In this document: in pieces, positions 39,517-51,700 of the stretch
Layout: the number at the start of each line of letters is the position of its first letter
Numbering within the stretch: the stretch's first letter is position 1
NCBI GenBank assembly: GCA_023252155.1
Contig: JAHEXJ010000003.1
Location: 1 to 64,000 of the forward strand
Direction of reading: 5' to 3'
DNA length: 64,000 bases
Source of the DNA: Actinomycetes bacterium
GTDB lineage: Bacteria > Actinomycetota > Actinomycetes > Nanopelagicales > Nanopelagicaceae
Notes under the pieces: generated by a model
Database searches by the model: none
Told to the model about the DNA's origin: nothing
Seen by the model: the letters and a program-made list of their open reading frames with translations, nothing else
Program-made: the position numbers and the translations under genes

Positions 39517-40712
39517 TAGAGATCGATCTTAAAATAATCAGCGGCAGTCTCTACATCTTTATCTCCGCGCCCTGAAAGGTTTACGAGTAAAACTGCCTTA
39601 GGTCCGCGCTCCTTGCCAACTTGGATTGCGCCAGCAAGGGCGTGCGCACTCTCGATAGCAGGGATTATTCCCTCGGTCTTTGTCAGCAAAGCAAATGCCT
39701 CCATGGCTTGGTCATCATTGATCGCGCGATATTGCGCACGACCGATGTCATGTAGGTAAGCGTGCTCCGGCCCAACTCCTGGATAATCTAACCCAGCCGA
39801 GATGGAATGCGATTCAATCGTTTGGCCGTTCTCATCCTGCAAAACATATGAACGAGTCCCGTGCAAGACTCCTACAGAACCACCAGTAATAGTCGCCGCG
39901 TGGCGCCCCGTTTCGATGCCGGCACCTCCCGCTTCAAAACCTATGAGGTCAACTGATGTGTCAGGAATAAAGGCGTGAAATATGCCGATCGCATTTGAGC
40001 CACCACCGATGCACGCCAATACTGCATCTGGCAAACGACCGATAAGTTCGAGCACTTGTACACGTGCTTCCTCGCCAATTATCTTCTGAAAATCCCGAAC
40101 CATAGTCGGGAATGGATGAGGACCGGCAACTGTACCTAATAGGTAGTGCGTCGTATCTACGTTCGTGACCCAATCGCGCATGGCCTCATTAATGGCATCC
40201 TTCAAAGTCCTTGAGCCCGTCTTCACTGGCACCACTTCGGCTCCGAGCAATTTCATTCGAGCAACATTGAGAGCTTGGCGCCTGGTGTCTTCTTCTCCCA
40301 TATAAACGACGCATTCAAGTCCGAAAAGGGCGGCAGCCGTTGCAGATGCAACTCCGTGTTGACCGGCGCCGGTTTCGGCGATGATGCGCTTTTTGCCCAT
40401 TCGCTTAGTCAGAAGTGCCTGTCCAAGGACGTTATTGATTTTGTGACTGCCAGTGTGATTGAGATCTTCTCGTTTCAGCAATATTCGAGCTCCACCGGCA
40501 AACTCGGAGAATCTCTTCGCTTCGGTGATGATGCTTGGCCGCCCTGTATAAGTAAGGTGAAGATGCGCCAACTCAGCTTGGAAGATCGGATCAATGATCG
40601 CCGCTTGATGCGCCGCATCCAGCTGATCGAGGGCGCCAATCAGAGCCTCAGGCACGAAGCGCCCACCGAAGGGACCGAAGTGGCCGATTGCCTCAATGTT
40701 GTTGTTAGCCAT
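39516..40712 (-). CDS. trpB: Tryptophan synthase beta chain
   Basis: TrpB condenses indole with serine using pyridoxal phosphate. The 398-residue protein has [12 protein letters not shown] near the start, the PLP lysine in [22 protein letters not shown], the glycine-rich phosphate loop [10 protein letters not shown] and the C-terminal NLSGRGDKD. It starts 12 bp after trpC and shares a base with trpA, so the two synthase chains are made together. Confidence 0.98.
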   Translation of the reverse strand: MANNNIEAIGHFGPFGGRFVPEALIGALDQLDAAHQAAIIDPIFQAELAHLHLTYTGRPSIITEAKRFSEFAGGARILLKREDLNHTGSHKINNVLGQALLTKRMGKKRIIAETGAGQHGVASATAAALFGLECVVYMGEEDTRRQALNVARMKLLGAEVVPVKTGSRTLKDAINEAMRDWVTNVDTTHYLLGTVAGPHPFPTMVRDFQKIIGEEARVQVLELIGRLPDAVLACIGGGSNAIGIFHAFIPDTSVDLIGFEAGGAGIETGRHAATITGGSVGVLHGTRSYVLQDENGQTIESHSISAGLDYPGVGPEHAYLHDIGRAQYRAINDDQAMEAFALLTKTEGIIPAIESAHALAGAIQVGKERGPKAVLLVNLSGRGDKDVETAADYFKIDL

Positions 40713-40724
40713 AATTGCCCAACC

Positions 40725-41498
40725 CTACCCTCGACCTAACAACGCTTGCAGCGCCATTCCCGGATCGCTTCCGCGCACCAATGCCTCCCCTACCAGCACG
40801 GCATCTGCGCCATGTTGACGGGCATACGTCACGTCCGAACGTGACGAAATTCCTGATTCGGCGACTTTAATAATATGGCTGGGAATCTTTGGGAGAAGTT
40901 CTTCAAAGACTCGACTGTCGACTTCAAGGGTTTTAAGGTTACGAGAATTGACCCCGATAATGTCGGCAGAAACATCAAGAGCTTGTTCAAGTTCAAATTC
41001 GGTGTGTACTTCCACCAAAGCCTTCATTCCAAGATCGTGTGTGAGTGCGAGGAAATCTTTCAATTCAACCTTGGAGAGGGCGGCAACAATGAGCAAAACA
41101 AGATCTGCTCCATACGCCCGAGCCTCATGGAATTGGTATTCATCAACCATGAAATCTTTGCGCAGAATAGGAATCGAAATCGCCTTGCGCACAGCGACTA
41201 AATCCTCAAGAGAACCACCGAAGCGTCGCATCTCCGTTAAAACGCTAACTACCGCTGCACCATTTTCTTGATAAGTGCGCGCAAGGGCTGCGGGGTCGGA
41301 TATCTCGGCAAGATCGCCTTTGCTAGGAGAGGCCCTTTTTACTTCCGCAATCACCGCGATATTGCTTGTACGAAGATTGGCCAGGGCGTCAATTGGCTTT
41401 GCCGAGCTCGCAACTAGTTCAGCCATTCGATCGAGCGGGATGCGACGCGTCTCAAGATCTTCGCGAACACCAACGATGATGCCTTCGAGGACGCTCAT
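40725..41498 (-). CDS. trpC: Indole-3-glycerol phosphate synthase
   Basis: TrpC closes the indole ring of tryptophan precursors. The 257-residue barrel has VIAEVKRASPSKGDL (the substrate-binding lysine region), LRKDFMVDEYQ, ADLVLLIVAAL, IGVNSRNLKTLEVD and AESGISSRSDV. The ATG at 41498 overlaps the stop of the 56-codon ORF as ATGA. No trpD or trpF is present in the window. Confidence 0.97.
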   Translation of the reverse strand: MSVLEGIIVGVREDLETRRIPLDRMAELVASSAKPIDALANLRTSNIAVIAEVKRASPSKGDLAEISDPAALARTYQENGAAVVSVLTEMRRFGGSLEDLVAVRKAISIPILRKDFMVDEYQFHEARAYGADLVLLIVAALSKVELKDFLALTHDLGMKALVEVHTEFELEQALDVSADIIGVNSRNLKTLEVDSRVFEELLPKIPSHIIKVAESGISSRSDVTYARQHGADAVLVGEALVRGSDPGMALQALLGRG

Positions 41499-41665
41499 GA
41501 GGTCGGCTTATCCGAAATGGAGGGGTCGATGCCTTCGTCGAGAGCATTCCAAGGCGAAAGATTCTTTGGGCGGCGCTCATACTTCGAAGGAAGTTTCATG
41601 ATGGCTCGAACGATGAAAAAGAATGCGATGAAAGCCACCAATGTGATGACGACAAACTTGGCCAT
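41495..41665 (-). CDS. 56-residue single-helix membrane protein in the trp operon
   Basis: The ORF fills the gap between trpE and trpC exactly. It begins with an ATG that overlaps the trpE stop as TAATG and ends with a TGA that overlaps the trpC start as ATGA. The product has one hydrophobic helix (about 4-22, VITLVAFIAFFFIVRA) and a polar tail with NLSPWNALDEGID. Small membrane proteins at this position occur in other actinobacterial trp operons, but I cannot name a family with certainty. The double translational coupling makes a real gene very likely. Confidence 0.8.
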   Translation of the reverse strand: MAKFVVITLVAFIAFFFIVRAIMKLPSKYERRPKNLSPWNALDEGIDPSISDKPTS

Positions 41666-43149
41666 TAGAGAGTCTTCAATGCATTTGCCGCTGCGATGGC
41701 CCCGAGAACCGCGGCAGCCTTGTTCATTGTCTCTTGATTTTCAGCTTCGGGATCAGAATCGGCCACGATTCCCCCGCCAGCCTGAACGTACGCAATCTTT
41801 TCGTAAATCACAGCTGTGCGAATTGCGATACAGGCATCTATGTTGCCCGTGAAATCGATATACCCGATCGCTCCTCCATAGATACCTCGTCGAGTCGGTT
41901 CGAGGCTTTCGATAATTTCCATTGCACGTGGTTTCGGCGCCCCTGACAATGTCCCCGCGGGAAAAGTTGAGAAAAGCGCGTCGATGGGCGTCGCGGAATC
42001 GGCCAGCATTCCCGTGACGGTTGAGACAATATGCATCACGTGCGAAAAACGCTCCAGGTGCATAAATTCGACAACTTCTACACTGCCTGCTTTGCAGACC
42101 CTGCCCAAGTCGTTGCGTCCCAAGTCAACCAACATCAGATGTTCTGCACGTTCTTTGGGGTCAGCTAGAAGTTCCTCGCCCAGTCTGAAATCTTCTTCGG
42201 GCGATGCCGAACGATGACGGGTTCCGGCAATCGGATGTATAAGAACATTTCCGTCAGTGACCTTGACCAATGCTTCGGGGCTCGAACCAACGACGTCTAT
42301 GCCATCGCGCAAACGCAACAAGTACATATAGGGACTCGGATTATGAAGACGGAGCATTCGGTAAACATCGAGTGCGTCAGCTTTACATTCCATCGAGAAT
42401 TTCTGTGACAGAACTATTTGAAAGGCTTCTCCCGCAACAATTTCAGATTTCACCTTCTGAACGTCGGCGCAATATTTCTCAGCACTGGTGTTGCGACTAT
42501 AAACGGGGGCGGGGTGTAAATCCATCTGCGCAAGGAATCCCGGAATGGCCGTTAACAAATCTTCCTGCATACGATCAAGGCGTGTCTGCGCTGAAGTCCA
42601 CGCATCGTCAACATGCTCATCGCTTCCATCCCAATTGATGGCATTGGCGATCAACGTAATAGTTCCGTCGCTGTGATCGACTACAGCGAGATCACTCGTG
42701 AGCATGAACGTTAAATCCGGAACAGGAAGGTCTTTCACACTCGAGTTCGGCAATTTCTCAAGGGCTCGCACGCAGTCGTAACCCATATAACCCACCAACC
42801 CACCTGTAAGCGGAGGCAGTCCCGCTATCTTCGGCGAACGAAGGTGGGCAGAAGCAATTCTCAAAGCATCAAGCGGTGGCATGCCTTTGGGCGCACCCGC
42901 AGGAGGATTGCCCTCCCAAATGGCGAGGCCGTCTTTTTCCGTAAGTGTGGCTTCGCTGCTAACACCGATGAACGAATAACGCGACCAAACTCCGCCATGC
43001 TCAGCGGATTCGAGCAGAAATGTTCCTGGGGCGTTCTTGGCAAGTTTGCGATAGACCCCAAGTGGAGTTTCGCTGTCAGCCAAAAGTTTGCGTGAGACTG
43101 GGATAACGTTGAATTCTTTCGCGTACTCTCTAAATTCGTCGATCTTCAT
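41665..43149 (-). CDS. trpE: Anthranilate synthase component I
   Basis: TrpE makes anthranilate from chorismate with ammonia from TrpG. The 494-residue protein has the N-terminal feedback region with [18 protein letters not shown] (LLES box) and the chorismate-binding C-terminal domain with [28 protein letters not shown] and [16 protein letters not shown]. The trpG subunit is not in the window. It overlaps hisI by 4 bp, joining the his and trp genes in one operon. Confidence 0.97.
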   Translation of the reverse strand: MKIDEFREYAKEFNVIPVSRKLLADSETPLGVYRKLAKNAPGTFLLESAEHGGVWSRYSFIGVSSEATLTEKDGLAIWEGNPPAGAPKGMPPLDALRIASAHLRSPKIAGLPPLTGGLVGYMGYDCVRALEKLPNSSVKDLPVPDLTFMLTSDLAVVDHSDGTITLIANAINWDGSDEHVDDAWTSAQTRLDRMQEDLLTAIPGFLAQMDLHPAPVYSRNTSAEKYCADVQKVKSEIVAGEAFQIVLSQKFSMECKADALDVYRMLRLHNPSPYMYLLRLRDGIDVVGSSPEALVKVTDGNVLIHPIAGTRHRSASPEEDFRLGEELLADPKERAEHLMLVDLGRNDLGRVCKAGSVEVVEFMHLERFSHVMHIVSTVTGMLADSATPIDALFSTFPAGTLSGAPKPRAMEIIESLEPTRRGIYGGAIGYIDFTGNIDACIAIRTAVIYEKIAYVQAGGGIVADSDPEAENQETMNKAAAVLGAIAAANALKTL

Positions 43150-43505
43150 GCAGAAGTCACTTCAATTTTGTTATGGAAGCACGTGATATCGCCAGTATGA
43201 CAGGCCCCTCCGACTTGCTTCACCTTTAACAAGATCGCATCGCCGTCACAATCCAGCGCAATAGATTGCACGCTCTGGGTGTGACCTGAAGTCGCACCCT
43301 TAACCCAGAGCTCATTGCGGCTGCGGCTCCAATACGTGGCGCGCCCCGTCGCGATCGTCGCGGCCAGTGCTTCTCGATTCATCCAGGCCAACATCAAGAC
43401 CTCACCGCTCTCGTTGTCCTGGGCGATCGCGGCCACGAGATCGGTCGGACTCTTTAGAAGGCTCTCAACCTCAGTGGGAAGCGCGTAGGAGTCAGGCATA
43501 GACAC
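43146..43505 (-). CDS. hisI: Phosphoribosyl-AMP cyclohydrolase
   Basis: This is the third step of histidine synthesis. The 119-residue monofunctional enzyme has [38 protein letters not shown] for the metal site and [11 protein letters not shown] near the end. No HisE domain is fused. The start may be GTG 43505, with AGGG six bases upstream, or ATG 43499. It follows hisF by 8 bp. Confidence 0.96.
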   Translation of the reverse strand: MSMPDSYALPTEVESLLKSPTDLVAAIAQDNESGEVLMLAWMNREALAATIATGRATYWSRSRNELWVKGATSGHTQSVQSIALDCDGDAILLKVKQVGGACHTGDITCFHNKIEVTSA

Positions 43506-43513
43506 ATTCTGCC

Positions 43514-44287
43514 CTATTGATTACTCACCTCGCGAATGGAATAACCCGCCTGACTCAAATAGCGCTTTACCTCTTCTATTCTGTGAACTCCAAAATGGAA
43601 GACGCTAGCTGCGAGAAGCGCATCTGCGCCGGCATCCAGCGCACGCGCAAAATCTTCGAGATCTCCCGCGCCGCCACTAGCAATGAGCGGGACACGTGTT
43701 ATAGGGCGGACCGCTTCAATCATTTCAATGTCATAACCTTGGCGAGTTCCGTCTGCATCCATGGAATTCAAAAGTATTTCGCCTACTCCGAGATTGCAAG
43801 CTCTCTCAATCCATCCAAGGGCATCGATGCCAGTGCCATTTCGACCACCATGAGTTGTTACTTCAAATCCGGATTCTGTCTTCGCGCGACGAGCATCCAC
43901 GGACAGGACTAAAACCTGCGAGCCGAACGCGTCGGCAATTTCGGAAATCAATTCTGGTCTAGCAATAGCGGCGGTATTGATGGAGATTTTATCTGCCCCA
44001 GCCCGTAGTAATTGATTCACATCGGCAACTGAACGGATACCTCCGCCAACCGTGAGTGGGATGAAGACTTGATCGGCAGTTTTTCGCACTATGTCCAAGG
44101 TAGTTTCGCGATCGGAACTACTTGCAGAAATATCAAGGAAAGTTAGTTCGTCTGCGCTTTCTCTTTCGTATAAGGCTGCCATTTCTACTGGATCTCCGGC
44201 ATCCACCAAATTCGTGAAGTTCACTCCCTTAACAACTCGCCCGTCAGTTACGTCAAGACAAGGAATGATCCTGATGGAAAGACTCAC
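43514..44287 (-). CDS. hisF: Imidazole glycerol phosphate synthase, cyclase subunit
   Basis: HisF forms the imidazole ring with ammonia delivered by HisH. The 257-residue barrel begins [19 protein letters not shown], where the aspartate is catalytic. It also has [18 protein letters not shown] (second catalytic aspartate) and LIASGGAG. The GTG start overlaps the priA stop as GTGA. Confidence 0.97.
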   Translation of the reverse strand: MSLSIRIIPCLDVTDGRVVKGVNFTNLVDAGDPVEMAALYERESADELTFLDISASSSDRETTLDIVRKTADQVFIPLTVGGGIRSVADVNQLLRAGADKISINTAAIARPELISEIADAFGSQVLVLSVDARRAKTESGFEVTTHGGRNGTGIDALGWIERACNLGVGEILLNSMDADGTRQGYDIEMIEAVRPITRVPLIASGGAGDLEDFARALDAGADALLAASVFHFGVHRIEEVKRYLSQAGYSIREVSNQ

Positions 44288-45015
44288 CCTCGAGTCCTCG
44301 CAAGTGCCTCAGGAAACGTGAAGGCACCCGCGTACAGCGCCTTGCCGACAATCGCGCCTTCGACGCCTTTGCTCCGAAGGGCCATCAACGCCTCAATATC
44401 TGCAAGGGAGGAGATTCCGCCACTTGCAACTATTGGACGATCGGTGGCAGCGCAAACTGATTTCAGAAGATCCAAGTTTGGTCCAGTCAAAGTTCCGTCA
44501 CGTTGAACATCGGTCACGACGTAGCGCGCACACCCATCGCGATCTAAACGTTCGAGCGCCTCGTAGAGATCGCCCCCCTCTTTCGTCCAACCACGCGCAG
44601 CCAAAGTGCGACCACGCACATCAAGCCCAACGGCAATTTTATCGCCGAATTGGGACACGACCCTTGACGTCCAATCAGGATTCTCCATCGCCGCCGTTCC
44701 AAGATTTATACGAGTGCACCCTGTAGCCAACGCTCGCGCAAGAGATTCATCATCGCGGATACCTCCTGACAATTCGACCTTGATATCTAGTTGGCCAACC
44801 ACGCGAGCAAGAAGGTCAGAGTTATTTCCGAGTCCAAAAGCAGCATCGAGATCGACCAAATGCAACCACTCGGCACCATCACGTTGAAATTCGAGGGCGA
44901 CTTCGATCGGATCTCCATAAATCGTTTCTCGTGCCAATTCACCTTGGACTAGCCTGACAGCCTGTCCATCCTTCACATCGACGGCAGGAAGAAGTTCGAG
45001 GAATTGCGATTTCAT
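44284..45015 (-). CDS. priA: Phosphoribosyl isomerase A (HisA/TrpF bifunctional type)
   Basis: PriA is an actinobacterial barrel that isomerises both ProFAR (histidine) and PRA (tryptophan). The 243-residue protein has [17 protein letters not shown] with the first catalytic aspartate, [25 protein letters not shown] (the tryptophan loop seen in PriA) and [15 protein letters not shown] with the second catalytic aspartate. The start is ATG 45015, which overlaps the hisH stop as ATGA. The dual role is inferred from motif and context: no trpF is seen in this his-trp operon. Confidence 0.92.
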   Translation of the reverse strand: MKSQFLELLPAVDVKDGQAVRLVQGELARETIYGDPIEVALEFQRDGAEWLHLVDLDAAFGLGNNSDLLARVVGQLDIKVELSGGIRDDESLARALATGCTRINLGTAAMENPDWTSRVVSQFGDKIAVGLDVRGRTLAARGWTKEGGDLYEALERLDRDGCARYVVTDVQRDGTLTGPNLDLLKSVCAATDRPIVASGGISSLADIEALMALRSKGVEGAIVGKALYAGAFTFPEALARTRG

Positions 45016-45620
45016 AATGTCCCAGTCCAATTTCTAATCAAAGTTAGCCCTACGGACCCCGATTTCTCGGGGTGAAATTGGGTGGCGCTCATCGCCCCGT
45101 CTTCGACGGCGGAAACAAATCGCTCTCCATGCTCAGTCCAACTCACTCGCTGACCGACAGCCTCCTTTGCGGCATAGGAGTGGACGAAATAGAAAGACTC
45201 ACTCTCGATTCCCTTAAAGAGTGCCGAGTCCTTAGGTGCAACCACCGTGTTCCAACCCATGTGAGGCAGAATCGGCGCGTTCAATTTGCTCACAGTTCCA
45301 TCCCATACGCCGACGCCGTCGGTGCTTGGAACATCGTCAACAGAATGCTCCAAGCCATGACTGAAAAGAACTTGCATTCCAATACAGATTCCAAGCGTCG
45401 GCCGTTCTTTGGCAAACCTCTCGCGAATGATTTCGTCGCCACCGATAGCAAGAAGTCCATTCATGCACGATCGAAATGCTCCGACTCCAGGAACTACTAG
45501 CCCATCTGCTTCAAGAGCAGTTCTTCGGTCGGAAGTTAAGACCACTTCTGCACCTGTAGTCTCAAAGGCACGTTGGGCTGACCGCAAATTCCCGGACCCG
45601 TAATCAAGAATTGCAATCAA
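45012..45620 (-). CDS. hisH: Imidazole glycerol phosphate synthase, glutaminase subunit
   Basis: This class I amidotransferase supplies ammonia to HisF. The 202-residue protein has the oxyanion strand PGVGAF, the nucleophile cysteine in [10 protein letters not shown], and the catalytic histidine and glutamate in QFHPEKSG. It overlaps hisB and priA by 4 bp each. Confidence 0.97.
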   Translation of the reverse strand: MIAILDYGSGNLRSAQRAFETTGAEVVLTSDRRTALEADGLVVPGVGAFRSCMNGLLAIGGDEIIRERFAKERPTLGICIGMQVLFSHGLEHSVDDVPSTDGVGVWDGTVSKLNAPILPHMGWNTVVAPKDSALFKGIESESFYFVHSYAAKEAVGQRVSWTEHGERFVSAVEDGAMSATQFHPEKSGSVGLTLIRNWTGTL

Positions 45621-46201
45621 AGAGTGCCCTTAGTGGATGGCACTCCAGACACTCGCGAATCAAGAGCGACAGCATCACGCAATGCCCGAGCCACTGCTTT
45701 AAATTGCGCCTCAAAAACGTGGTGAGCATTTCGGCCCTCGAGTACGCGAATGTGAAGTGCGATGTGTGCCTCTGCAACGATAGATTCCCAGATATGTTTG
45801 CCCAACGTGGTATCAAATGTTCCGATCAATTCAACAATTTCAGGTTGGCGGTGTACCAAATAGGGTCTTCCAGAAAGGTCAACGGCGGCCTGAACCAGGA
45901 CTTCGTCCAAAGGAACCATCGCGTCGCCAAAGCGACGAATACCTGCTTTATCGCCCAACGCTTCCTTCAGTGCTTGTCCAAACGCCAAGGAAGTGTCTTC
46001 GACTGTGTGGTGCGAATCTACGTGGACATCTCCTTGTGACTTAACTCTTAGATTGAATCCAGAATGTTTTCCAAGTTGACCGAGCATGTGGTCAAAGAAA
46101 GGCACGCCCGTGGATATATCGATGGTGCCATGACCGTCGAGATTGAGCTCCACAAGGACATGAGACTCTTTTGTTTCTCTTTCCACATGAGCAGTTCTCA
46201 T
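45617..46201 (-). CDS. hisB: Imidazoleglycerol-phosphate dehydratase
   Basis: HisB removes water from imidazole glycerol phosphate in a manganese-dependent step. The 194-residue monofunctional enzyme has [15 protein letters not shown] and [14 protein letters not shown], the metal-binding histidines. The phosphatase domain of the enteric HisB fusion is absent. It overlaps hisC and hisH by 4 bp. Confidence 0.97.
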   Translation of the reverse strand: MRTAHVERETKESHVLVELNLDGHGTIDISTGVPFFDHMLGQLGKHSGFNLRVKSQGDVHVDSHHTVEDTSLAFGQALKEALGDKAGIRRFGDAMVPLDEVLVQAAVDLSGRPYLVHRQPEIVELIGTFDTTLGKHIWESIVAEAHIALHIRVLEGRNAHHVFEAQFKAVARALRDAVALDSRVSGVPSTKGTL

Positions 46202-47298
46202 ATTTTTCCTCCTAGTGATTTGGCAAGCGCCATAACAAAACTTTCATTCTCGGCGGCATTGCCGATTGTGACCCTCAGATAGCCAGATAATCCCACATCT
46301 CTGATCAAGACGCCTTGATCGAGAAGAGACTGCCATATTTGCTTCGAATCCGGGACGGTGAAAAGTAGGAAATTCGCGCTACTAGGGATTACCGTCGCAC
46401 CAAGTTGCTGCAATTGAAGGGCCAGGCGATCGCGATCGGCCACGAGGATCTCCACATTCGCCAGAAGCTCACTCTGGTGTTCCAGAGCCACCAAGGCAAT
46501 TGCCTGAGTGACTGCGCCCAGGTGATACGGAAGTCGGACAAGTTGAAGGGCGCTGATTACTTCCTTGTCTGCCGCGAGATATCCAACTCTTGCCCCGGCA
46601 AATGCAAATGCCTTGCTCATGGTGCGAATGACCACCAAATTCGGCAATGCGTTCAACAAGGTAATAGCAGATGGCTCCCTTGAGAATTCGGCGTAAGCCT
46701 CATCGACCACCAAAAGTCCGCCAACTTCAGCGCTAACCTTGGCAAGCTCTTTGATGTCACTTAAGGGAACCGAAGTTCCGGTTGGATTGTTGGGCGTAGT
46801 CACAAAGACTAATTTCGGTTTAATTTCCCTTATCTGCGCACTTGCTAACGCGACATTGAGTGAGAAATCAGAATTACGATTCCCATTTATCCAAGAAGTC
46901 TGAGTGACCTGGGCAATGAGTGGGTGCATTGAATAAGAAGGCGTGAAACCAAGTGCTCCTTCTCCACCGAAGGCAAGGAAGAGGGATTGGATTACCTCAT
47001 TGCTTCCATTTGCCGCCCAAATATTGTCATACGACATGGAGGTGCCGGAACGGTTATTTAGAAAAGTTGCGAGCTCTGCGCGAAGTTCAACGACATCTCG
47101 ATCGGGATAGCGGTTGAGAGTACCGGCCACTTCATCGACCCGTTTGGAAATTGCGGATACTAATTTTGCTGATGGCGGATACGGGTTCTCGTTTGTATTG
47201 AGCCGAGCAAGGGAAGGAATTTGCGGAGCACCATACGGTGAAAGATTTCGAAGATCAGATCTCAAAGGCAACCATTGCGGCCAATTGTGTTGACTCAC
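46198..47298 (-). CDS. hisC: Histidinol-phosphate aminotransferase
   Basis: This PLP-dependent fold-type I aminotransferase has 366 residues. Features are [11 protein letters not shown] near the N-terminus, [37 protein letters not shown] and the PLP lysine in [16 protein letters not shown]. It converts imidazole acetol phosphate to histidinol phosphate. It overlaps hisD and hisB by 4 bp. Confidence 0.96.
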   Translation of the reverse strand: MSQHNWPQWLPLRSDLRNLSPYGAPQIPSLARLNTNENPYPPSAKLVSAISKRVDEVAGTLNRYPDRDVVELRAELATFLNNRSGTSMSYDNIWAANGSNEVIQSLFLAFGGEGALGFTPSYSMHPLIAQVTQTSWINGNRNSDFSLNVALASAQIREIKPKLVFVTTPNNPTGTSVPLSDIKELAKVSAEVGGLLVVDEAYAEFSREPSAITLLNALPNLVVIRTMSKAFAFAGARVGYLAADKEVISALQLVRLPYHLGAVTQAIALVALEHQSELLANVEILVADRDRLALQLQQLGATVIPSSANFLLFTVPDSKQIWQSLLDQGVLIRDVGLSGYLRVTIGNAAENESFVMALAKSLGGKI

Positions 47299-48602
47299 AG
47301 TTTCTCCGACCGAGCAATCATCGCTTCGCCGTGTGCCGGCAAATCTTCTGAATTGGCAAGGGTTACGACGGTAGAAGTGATGTCGTTAAAGGCAGATTCG
47401 CCGTACTCAATGAAATGTAGTCCACGTAAGAAAGTCTGAACTGAAAGACCACTTGAGTGGCACGCGCATCCTCCGGTAGGCAAGACGTGATTTGATCCGG
47501 CAGAGTAATCTCCCAGCGAAACGGGAGAAAAACGGCCAATAAAGACGGCACCCGCATTGCGAATGAGTAAGGCATCTTCATGCGCGTTCGTTGTTTGAAT
47601 TTCCAAATGCTCGGCGGCGTAGGCGTTCACTACATCGATTCCTTGTTCAATCGAGTCGACGAGAACAATGGCAGACTGAATGCCCGAAAGGGACTCTTTA
47701 ATTCGCTTTGAGTGCCTCGTCTTTGGCACACGACCACGAAGTTCGTTTTCGACGGCCGCTGCAAGATCGATTGAATCAGTAACAAGAACTGCGGCAGCCA
47801 TAACATCGTGCTCGGCTTGGCTCATCATGTCTGCAGCGACATCCGAGGCGTGAGCGCTTCCATCCGCAAGAATCGCAATTTCGGTAGGTCCAGCTTCCGA
47901 GTCGATCCCGATAGTTCCCCGAAGTGCCCGTTTTGCCGCCGCCACATAAATATTTCCAGGTCCGGTGACCATATCCACGCGCTCGCAAACATCTTCCATC
48001 CCGTATGCGAAGAGCGCTATTGCCTGGGCCCCGCCGACTGCGTACACCTCATCCACTCCCAAAAGCGCGCAGGTGGCGAGAATCGTGGGGTGGGGCCAAC
48101 CGCCGAAGTCCTTTTGCGGAGGCGATGCGATTGCGATACTTCCCACTTCGGCAATCTGGGCTGGAATTACATTCATCATCACACTGCTCGGATAGACCGC
48201 TCGCCCACCCGGCACGTAAAGTCCCACTCGATCAACTGGAATCCACCGTTCAGTGACAGTGCCGCCGTCTACAACTTCGGTGAAAGTTTCTTCGCGACGC
48301 TGACTTTCGTGAACTTGTTGGACCCTTGCAATTGAAAGTTCGAGGGCTGTCCGAATTTCTGGATCCAAATCACCAAGGGCTTTTTCAATGTGCTCCTTGG
48401 GAACTCGGATGGATGCAGGTCGAATTCCATCAAATTCTTGAGCCAAATCCAGCAAAACTTTTTCATTCCCATTGGCAACGCGCGAAAGAATTGGCGCGAC
48501 CAGGCTCATTGCCTCGGCCACATCAAGGGCAGCACGTGGGAGTTCACTTCTGTACTCGGCCTTTGAAAGCGTGCGACCACGGAAGTCAACGGTACGTATC
48601 AT
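47295..48602 (-). CDS. hisD: Histidinol dehydrogenase
   Basis: HisD performs the last two oxidations of histidine synthesis with NAD and zinc. The 435-residue protein has [55 protein letters not shown], a zinc region [11 protein letters not shown] and [13 protein letters not shown] 48602 has GGGAG eight bases upstream. It is the first gene of the his-trp operon, and a TAGACT -10 at 48658-48663 would give a leader of about 50 nt. Confidence 0.97.
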   Translation of the reverse strand: MIRTVDFRGRTLSKAEYRSELPRAALDVAEAMSLVAPILSRVANGNEKVLLDLAQEFDGIRPASIRVPKEHIEKALGDLDPEIRTALELSIARVQQVHESQRREETFTEVVDGGTVTERWIPVDRVGLYVPGGRAVYPSSVMMNVIPAQIAEVGSIAIASPPQKDFGGWPHPTILATCALLGVDEVYAVGGAQAIALFAYGMEDVCERVDMVTGPGNIYVAAAKRALRGTIGIDSEAGPTEIAILADGSAHASDVAADMMSQAEHDVMAAAVLVTDSIDLAAAVENELRGRVPKTRHSKRIKESLSGIQSAIVLVDSIEQGIDVVNAYAAEHLEIQTTNAHEDALLIRNAGAVFIGRFSPVSLGDYSAGSNHVLPTGGCACHSSGLSVQTFLRGLHFIEYGESAFNDITSTVVTLANSEDLPAHGEAMIARSEKL

Positions 48603-48657
48603 CCCCCACGCTCCCGTTTCTCTTTAGTGGTCTCAAATCCCAATTGAAGCAAGCCCA

Positions 48658-48663
48658 AGTCTA
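48658..48663 (-). promoter_or_regulatory. Candidate -10 element of the his-trp operon
   Basis: TAGACT on the minus strand lies in the 124-bp gap between dnaE and hisD. No good -35 box is seen. The predicted leader is too short to hold a usual histidine attenuator, and no His-codon run was found. Confidence 0.4.
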
Positions 48664-48726
48664 GAGGCACGACCTGCGACCTCGGACCGAGATTTTCATC
48701 CGTGCTTTACTAAGCGGAGCGCGCGA

Positions 48727-51700
48727 TCAAACCAAGCAATTGGGTCCGAGAATCGCCTTGAGGTCGGCGCTCAGGCTCGGAGATGCGGTGACCCTGGGTT
48801 CGAGCTTGAGGACCGTACTCTTGCCGTGATCATCTAATTGAAGGTGAACATCTCGTGTGCCGGGATGAGTGCGCAATATTTCTTTAAGCCGATCCACAAT
48901 TGGCGGCGTACATTGCACAATCGGCATCTTGATAACAAAGGGGCCGACTGCGCCTGGCGACACTTCAGGGAAAGTCATTTCCAATGCAGTGAATCGAACT
49001 TGATCATCTCGGCGATCCACTCGCCCCCGTACGACAACCACTCGATCTTCGGTAAGCGTAAGCGCATACTGAGTGTAAGTATTTGAAAAGAAGAGTGCTT
49101 CGATAGAACCTTCAAGGTCTTCGATAGTGACAATGGCCCATGATGCACCTTGTCTCGTGACTTTTCTTTGAATTCCTGTTACGAGTCCGCCGATGGTCAC
49201 TGTCCGCTCTTGAGCCGAGACATCATCTAGAAGTTGACTGATCGTCACATCTGTTGCCGATCGCAAGATGTGCTCAATTCCTAATAAAGGATGGTCGGAA
49301 ACGTAGAGGCCAAGCATTTCTCGCTCATAACTCAACAGTTGGGATTTCTCCCATTCACCTGCTGGGATGTCCAAGTCGATGCCAGAAACATTCTCAACCG
49401 GCTCGCCACCGAATAAATCGAACTGCCCGATTGCCTCGGCCCGTTTAGTTTCAATGATCGAATCGATTGCTTCCAGATGCACACTCATCAATCCGCGTCG
49501 CGATACGCCGAATGAATCAAATGCTCCGGCCTTAATCAGAGATTCAATGGTTTTTTTGTTGCAAACTTGCGCATCCACTTTCGCTAAGAAATCCCCGAAC
49601 GAGGTAAATCGTCCCTTTGACTCTCGAGCTCGCTTGATGGATGCAACGACACCTTCACCGACGTTGCGGATTGCTGCCAACCCGAACCGGATATCGACGC
49701 CTCGAGGTGTGTATTCAGAATTGGACTCGTTGACATCTGGCGGCAGGACTTGAATGCCCATACGACGACACTCGCTTAGATAGAGCGCAGACTTGTCTTT
49801 GTCATCTCGAACGCTGGTTAGGAGAGCCGCCATGTATTCGGTTGGATAGTTCGCTTTCAAATAGGCGGTCCAGTACGAAACCATTCCGTAACCCGCGCTG
49901 TGGGCGCGGTTAAATGCATAGTCAGAAAACGGAATCAACGTCTGCCAAAGTTTGTCGACGGCGGCGGCGCCGAATCCATTGGCCTTCATTCCTTCCTGGA
50001 AGAAGACATACTCCTTATCAAGAATCTTTCGATCCTTCTTTCCCATCGCCTTTCGAAGCAGGTCCGCGCGACCCAAAGAGAAGCCGGCCACTTTCTGAGC
50101 AATGGCCATTACCTGCTCTTGGTACACGATTAAACCGTATGTATCGCCAAGAATTTCCTGAAGCGGTACAGAAAGTTCGGGATGGATCGGCTCGACGACC
50201 TTGCGACCATTTTTTCGATCTGCGTAGTTGTTATGGGCGTTTTCACCCATTGGACCCGGGCGGTACAAAGCGATGACCGCGCAGATATCGGCAAAGGAGT
50301 CTGGCGCCATGGAGCGAAGAAGCGCTCTCATGGGTCCACCATCAAGTTGGAAGACGCCCAATGTGTCACCGCGAGCAAGCAATTCAAAGGTGTGTGGATC
50401 ATCCAACGACAATGACTCGAGAACAACCGTTTCATTTTTGTTTGCGCGGATGTTGAGCAAACAATCATCCAGTACGGACAGGTTGCGAAGTCCAAGGAAA
50501 TCCATCTTGAGCAACCCAGTTGCTTCGCAGGCGCCCATGTCGAACTGCGTGATGATTGCTCCATCGGCCTCGCGACGATGAATTGGGATTACATCCAACA
50601 AAGGTTCGCGCGAGAGGATAACTCCCGCCGCATGAACTCCCCATTGGCGTTTGAGCCCCTCAAGACCTAGCGCCGTGTCGACTACGCGTTTGGAATCTGG
50701 ATCGGATTCATACAGTGCACGAAATTCACCAGCTTCGACATAGCGATCGTTCTTAGAATCGAAAACACCTGCAAGGGAAATGTCTTTGCCCATAATTGAG
50801 GGCGGAAGGGCTTTGGTAAGCCTGTCGCCAACGGCATACGGATAACCCAGTACCCGGCTGGAATCTTTTATCGCTTGTTTGGATTTAATGGTGCCGTAGG
50901 TGATGATCTGTGCAACACGGTCCTCGCCGTATTTCTGGGTCGCGTAGCGAATCATCTCCCCGCGTCGGCGTTCATCGAAGTCCAGATCGATATCCGGCAT
51001 GGAAATTCTTTCAGGATTCAAAAAGCGCTCAAACAAAAGTCCGTGTTCGATTGGGTCCAAGGCGGTAATGCCCAATGCGTATGAAACAAGCGAACCGGCA
51101 GCAGATCCTCGCCCTGGCCCAACTCGAATCCCCTCCTGTTTCGCATGACTTACCAAGTCGGCGACGACAAGGAAGTACCCAGGGAACCCCATCTTGATCA
51201 TGACGCCGAGTTCGTATTGGAGGCGTTCCATATGGACGCTCGGTATGGATCCGCCCATCTTCTGCGTCAGTCCACTTATGCTCTCTCTGAGAAGCCACGT
51301 ATCTTCTGTCTCTCCTTCAGGGACTTCGAACTTCGGGAGAAGATTCTCGCCTTCTCGCAAAGTCACGTTGCATCGTTCGGCAACCAACAATGTGTTGTCG
51401 CAACTTTCTGGAATGTCCTTGAAAAGTTCGCGCATTTGATCTGCTGTCTTCAAATAAAACTCGTCGTTTTCAAATTTGAATCTTTTTGGGTCCGCAATCG
51501 TCGAACCCGATTGAACGCAGAGCAGTACTTCGTGGGCGGCTGCATCCTCTTTCCTCGTGTAATGCAAATCGTTAGTTGCAAGCAATGGCAGACCCAAGTC
51601 CTTACCCAATTTCAAGAGATCTTCCATAACTCGAGTCTCAACATTTATGTTGTGATCCATTACCTCGAGATAGAAATTTTCGCGGCCAAAAATGTCGCGC

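Noticed and set aside
41517-41852. Plus-strand ORF over the trpE-trpC junction
   Set aside because: The minus-strand 56-codon ORF has coupled start and stop codons and a membrane helix, so the plus-strand frame is the shadow.
48603-48660. Histidine attenuator leader before hisD
   Set aside because: No run of histidine codons and no terminator/antiterminator pair can be drawn in the short leader.
48680-48700. CTCGG-A-CCGAG palindrome after dnaE as a terminator
   Set aside because: The loop is one base, which cannot form a stable hairpin, and no T tract follows on the minus strand.
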